Source: Pirellulaceae bacterium
GTDB taxonomy: Bacteria > Planctomycetota > Planctomycetia > Pirellulales > Pirellulaceae
Length of the DNA stretch: 64,000 nt
Reading direction: 5' to 3'
NCBI GenBank assembly: GCA_020852965.1
Contig: JADYZV010000031.1
Coordinates: forward strand, 1-64,000
Shown: piece by piece, positions 61,877-64,000 of the stretch
How the letters are laid out: every line of letters starts with the position of its first letter
Numbering within the stretch: position 1 is the stretch's first letter
Translations under genes and position numbers: made by a program
The notes under the pieces: model-generated
Told to the model about the DNA's origin: nothing
Databases searched by the model: none
What the model saw: only the letters and a program-made list of their open reading frames with translations

Positions 61877-62075
61877 ATTGGCCCACATAGTAGCACGCTC
61901 GCATAAATTTCGACACTATTCGCTCAGCGCCACTAGGCCCCTCTGTGTTTAAATTGCCTATCTAGTGAACCGAGCAACGAGGATGCGGCTCGTTTCGCTG
62001 TTGAAACACAGAGACACAAAGTTCACAGAGAGGCAATCCAGAATAGAGTGGACTTGGTGAGCATCAACGAGCCGC

Positions 62076-62261
62076 TCAGTCTTTTGCCACGTCGTCATCG
62101 TTCGGATCGTCGTCGTTCGAATCGTCATCTACCACCACCGCTTCTGCAACCGGCTCGGGGGCATTCTTGCGTTCTTCGCGCTTAGCTCGCTTCTCTTGAG
62201 CCTTGAATCGTTTTTCCATTTCACGCTGGCGTTTGGCAAAGGTATTTTGATTTTTGGCGAT
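62076..62261 (-). CDS. Small basic/acidic protein apparently starting at ATC
   Basis: The 61-residue frame reads (ATC)AKNQNTFAKRQREMEKRFKA, continues with QEKRAKREERKNAPEP, and ends in an Asp/Asn-rich tail before TGA at 62076-62078. I recall related small proteins beginning MAKNQNTF.KR.RE, which puts the start exactly at the ATC codon (62259-62261). ACGGAGC lies 7 bases upstream, an ideal ribosome site. The next in-frame ATG (62219) would lose the conserved start. Role unknown. It lies 100 bp upstream of the helicase gene end, so it follows the helicase in the same direction. Confidence 0.6.
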   Translation of the reverse strand: MAKNQNTFAKRQREMEKRFKAQEKRAKREERKNAPEPVAEAVVVDDDSNDDDPNDDDVAKD

Positions 62262-62360
62262 GGTAAAGCTCCGTCAGAGGATGTGATTAAGTAGATGGAT
62301 CGACCGATTGGGAGCCAACGCCCCCAATGGCTTATAGAACTCGGCTCAGTCCAGTGAATT

Positions 62361-63884
62361 CTACCGAGAGCGAGGCGAGCTACTCGACAGCCGGCGCACC
62401 TTGCGTTGTAGTGGCCGTTTGGCGCGCGGCTGGGCGGATGTGGAATCATTGAGAGAACTTGCAAATGAACTGGGCGTCGCACCGCTGGTCGCCATCGCGG
62501 CTGGTTTTCGCGGGAGTGGGGACGGCTTTTGTGAATCACTGGAGCGCTGCTCTCGCCCTTCGCGATCGTGCGCGCTAGTGCGGCTTGATCTATTCGAGCC
62601 CGAGCGCTGCGACGCGGCTTGGCCACTGCGAGGGCTTGAACTGCGTGCGCTATTCTGGCTGCGAGCATGGGAACGCGAACTGCCCTGGTTCGTCGATTGC
62701 CCAGACGCTTGGCCGGGCGAACCACGTCTGCGGCGCTCTGGTGGTGCAGGTCGAGGAGCGACTTGCCCAGGTGCCAGTGGGATCTTCTTACCGATCAGTA
62801 GTTCGATCTCACGCAGTTCTCCCATCTCTGCCGCCGAACAGAACGAGAGGGCGATTCCATCCGCACCGGCTCGACCGGTTCGCCCAATGCGATGCACATA
62901 GCTCTCGGCATCGACGGGCATGTCGTAGTTGACCACATGAGTAATCCCGTCGATATCAATACCGCGCGCGGCGATATCGGTAGCGACGAGCACCTGTACT
63001 TCACGGCTTTTGAAGGCATCGAGCGCGCGTTGCCGTGCGCTCTGGGATTTATTGCCGTGAATGACGGCGGCTCGCAGGCCACCCCGTGACAGGCGTTCGG
63101 CCAGCATGTTGGCACCGCGCTTGGTCTTAGCGAACACGATCGCGCGGTCCGCCTCGGGGGTTCCCAGGATCTTCTGAAGCAACGATAGTTTGCTTGCCTT
63201 TTCGACGAAGAACAACTGTTGTGCGATACGCTCGACGCTCGATTGCTTAGGCGTCACATTGACATTGACGGGATCGCGAAGCAACTGCTGAGCCAACTCC
63301 ATGATCTTGGGTGGCATCGTCGCTGAGAAGAACAGCGATTGCCGCTGCTCAGGCAACTGACTGATAATGCGTTTCAAGGCAGGCATAAAGCCCATGTCGA
63401 GCATCCGATCTGCCTCGTCGAGCACAAAGACCTCCAGTCGATCGAGTTCGATGTGGCCTTGGTCCATCAAGTCGAGCAGTCGTCCAGGGGTAGCGACCAA
63501 GATGTGCGCCCCGCGATTGAGTGCGCGCACCTGATTGCCCTGGCTGACCCCGCCGTAAACCAGCACGCTGCGCAGTCGAAGGTGGCGTCCATAGGTAGTA
63601 AAGCTTTCTTCGATCTGAATGGCTAGCTCGCGGGTCGGTGCTAGCACCAGCACCAGGGGTTGATTCGGGGGGGCCTTGCGTGATTTTTCCGCTAGACGGT
63701 TGAGGATGGGGAGCGCGAAGGCAGCCGTCTTGCCAGTTCCAGTTTGAGCGCAGCCCAGCACGTCGCGTCCGTCCATCGCAGCGGGAATCGTTTGAGCTTG
63801 AATCGGCGTGGGGGTCGTATAGCGTTCTTCGCTGAGCGCACGCTGTACGGCGGGAAGTAAATCGAGTTCTTCAAAAGTCTTCAA
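62361..63884 (-). CDS. DEAD-box RNA helicase (RhlE-like)
   Basis: The 507-residue protein has all helicase motifs: Q motif (FEELDLLPAVQRAL...YTTPTPIQAQTIP), AQTGTGKTAAF (I), PTRELAIQ (Ia), TPGRLLDLM (Ib), VLDEADRMLDMGF (II), SATMP (III), IVFAKTKRG (IV), ATDIAARGIDIDGITHVVNYDMP (V) and HRIGRTGRAG (VI). After about residue 375 comes an Arg/Ser-rich tail (GQASGQSTNQGSSRSHARSQ...) that should add RNA binding. RhlE-type enzymes act in ribosome assembly and RNA decay and often support growth in the cold. Confidence 0.92.
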   Translation of the reverse strand: MKTFEELDLLPAVQRALSEERYTTPTPIQAQTIPAAMDGRDVLGCAQTGTGKTAAFALPILNRLAEKSRKAPPNQPLVLVLAPTRELAIQIEESFTTYGRHLRLRSVLVYGGVSQGNQVRALNRGAHILVATPGRLLDLMDQGHIELDRLEVFVLDEADRMLDMGFMPALKRIISQLPEQRQSLFFSATMPPKIMELAQQLLRDPVNVNVTPKQSSVERIAQQLFFVEKASKLSLLQKILGTPEADRAIVFAKTKRGANMLAERLSRGGLRAAVIHGNKSQSARQRALDAFKSREVQVLVATDIAARGIDIDGITHVVNYDMPVDAESYVHRIGRTGRAGADGIALSFCSAAEMGELREIELLIGKKIPLAPGQVAPRPAPPERRRRGSPGQASGQSTNQGSSRSHARSQNSARSSSPRSGQAASQRSGSNRSSRTSAHDREGREQRSSDSQKPSPLPRKPAAMATSGATPSSFASSLNDSTSAQPRAKRPLQRKVRRLSSSSPRSR

Positions 63885-64000
63885 GTGATGTTTCCTTAAA
63901 ATCGTTGTAAACCGTGAATCGTGGGCGGGCTTAATTTGCCCGAAACTTTTAGTAGTGGTTGTGTCGCTTATGTTGGCTAGCCCGCAACGCGTGTGTTACG

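Overview
The window looks like a planctomycete chromosome, most likely Pirellulaceae (Rhodopirellula-like). The reasons are a bacterial FhcD/Ftr formyltransferase of the tetrahydromethanopterin C1 pathway, an FHA protein beside an ECF sigma factor, GYF/zinc-ribbon membrane proteins, two giant AsmA-like proteins, a redoxin/cytochrome/monooxygenase/EF-hand fusion and a Pfa-like lipid synthase. This is inferred from gene content alone; no 16S gene is present.

Positions 1 to about 19.94 kb are an integrated mobile element. Its right edge is a large serine recombinase whose last codons and stop lie inside a tRNA-Pro(GGG) gene; its left edge is outside the window. Cargo and backbone: a truncated tyrosine recombinase, two DUF932-like proteins, three copies of a small IW-motif protein, two small exported proteins, an AbiE-like type IV toxin-antitoxin pair, a four-gene operon with two replication-relaxation-like proteins, a TraD/VirD4-like coupling ATPase and a membrane coiled-coil protein, a plasmid-type small protein and an MT-A70 adenine methylase. 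No relaxase or mating-pore genes are visible, so it is either mobilisable or continues to the left. It holds several highly structured non-coding stretches, above all a back-to-back array of ten hairpins at 12869-13100 with recurring GTNCA and CCTA loops.

From 20 to 33.5 kb lie chromosomal genes: endonuclease IV, a GYF/DUF4190 protein, FhcD, 5-formyltetrahydrofolate cyclo-ligase, an RRM RNA-binding protein, a cold-shock protein, adenine phosphoribosyltransferase, an ECF sigma factor, a double-FHA protein, the redoxin/monooxygenase fusion and an RND/MMPL transporter. From 33.5 to 36.9 kb is a partly decayed block (UbiB/AarF C-terminal fragment, pcm, universal stress protein, a 36-residue membrane peptide, PAC2 fragment).

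From 36.9 to 50.2 kb envelope genes dominate: two AsmA-like proteins, an SLBB/Wza-type export lipoprotein, a YihY-type membrane protein, two coupled hypothetical genes and a FadL-type outer-membrane protein. From 50.4 to 58.1 kb is a two-gene lipid/polyketide synthase (thioesterase-like, AT, KS, CLF-like, KR, DH in one 2127-residue protein; ACP fused to an SDR in the other). The right end has a GGDEF/EAL protein, an OmpA-like lipoprotein, a small basic/acidic protein that seems to start at ATC, and a DEAD-box helicase. Three copies of a 133-155 bp palindromic repeat ending in CTAG are scattered through 36-59 kb; two of them supply the stop codon of the neighbouring gene.
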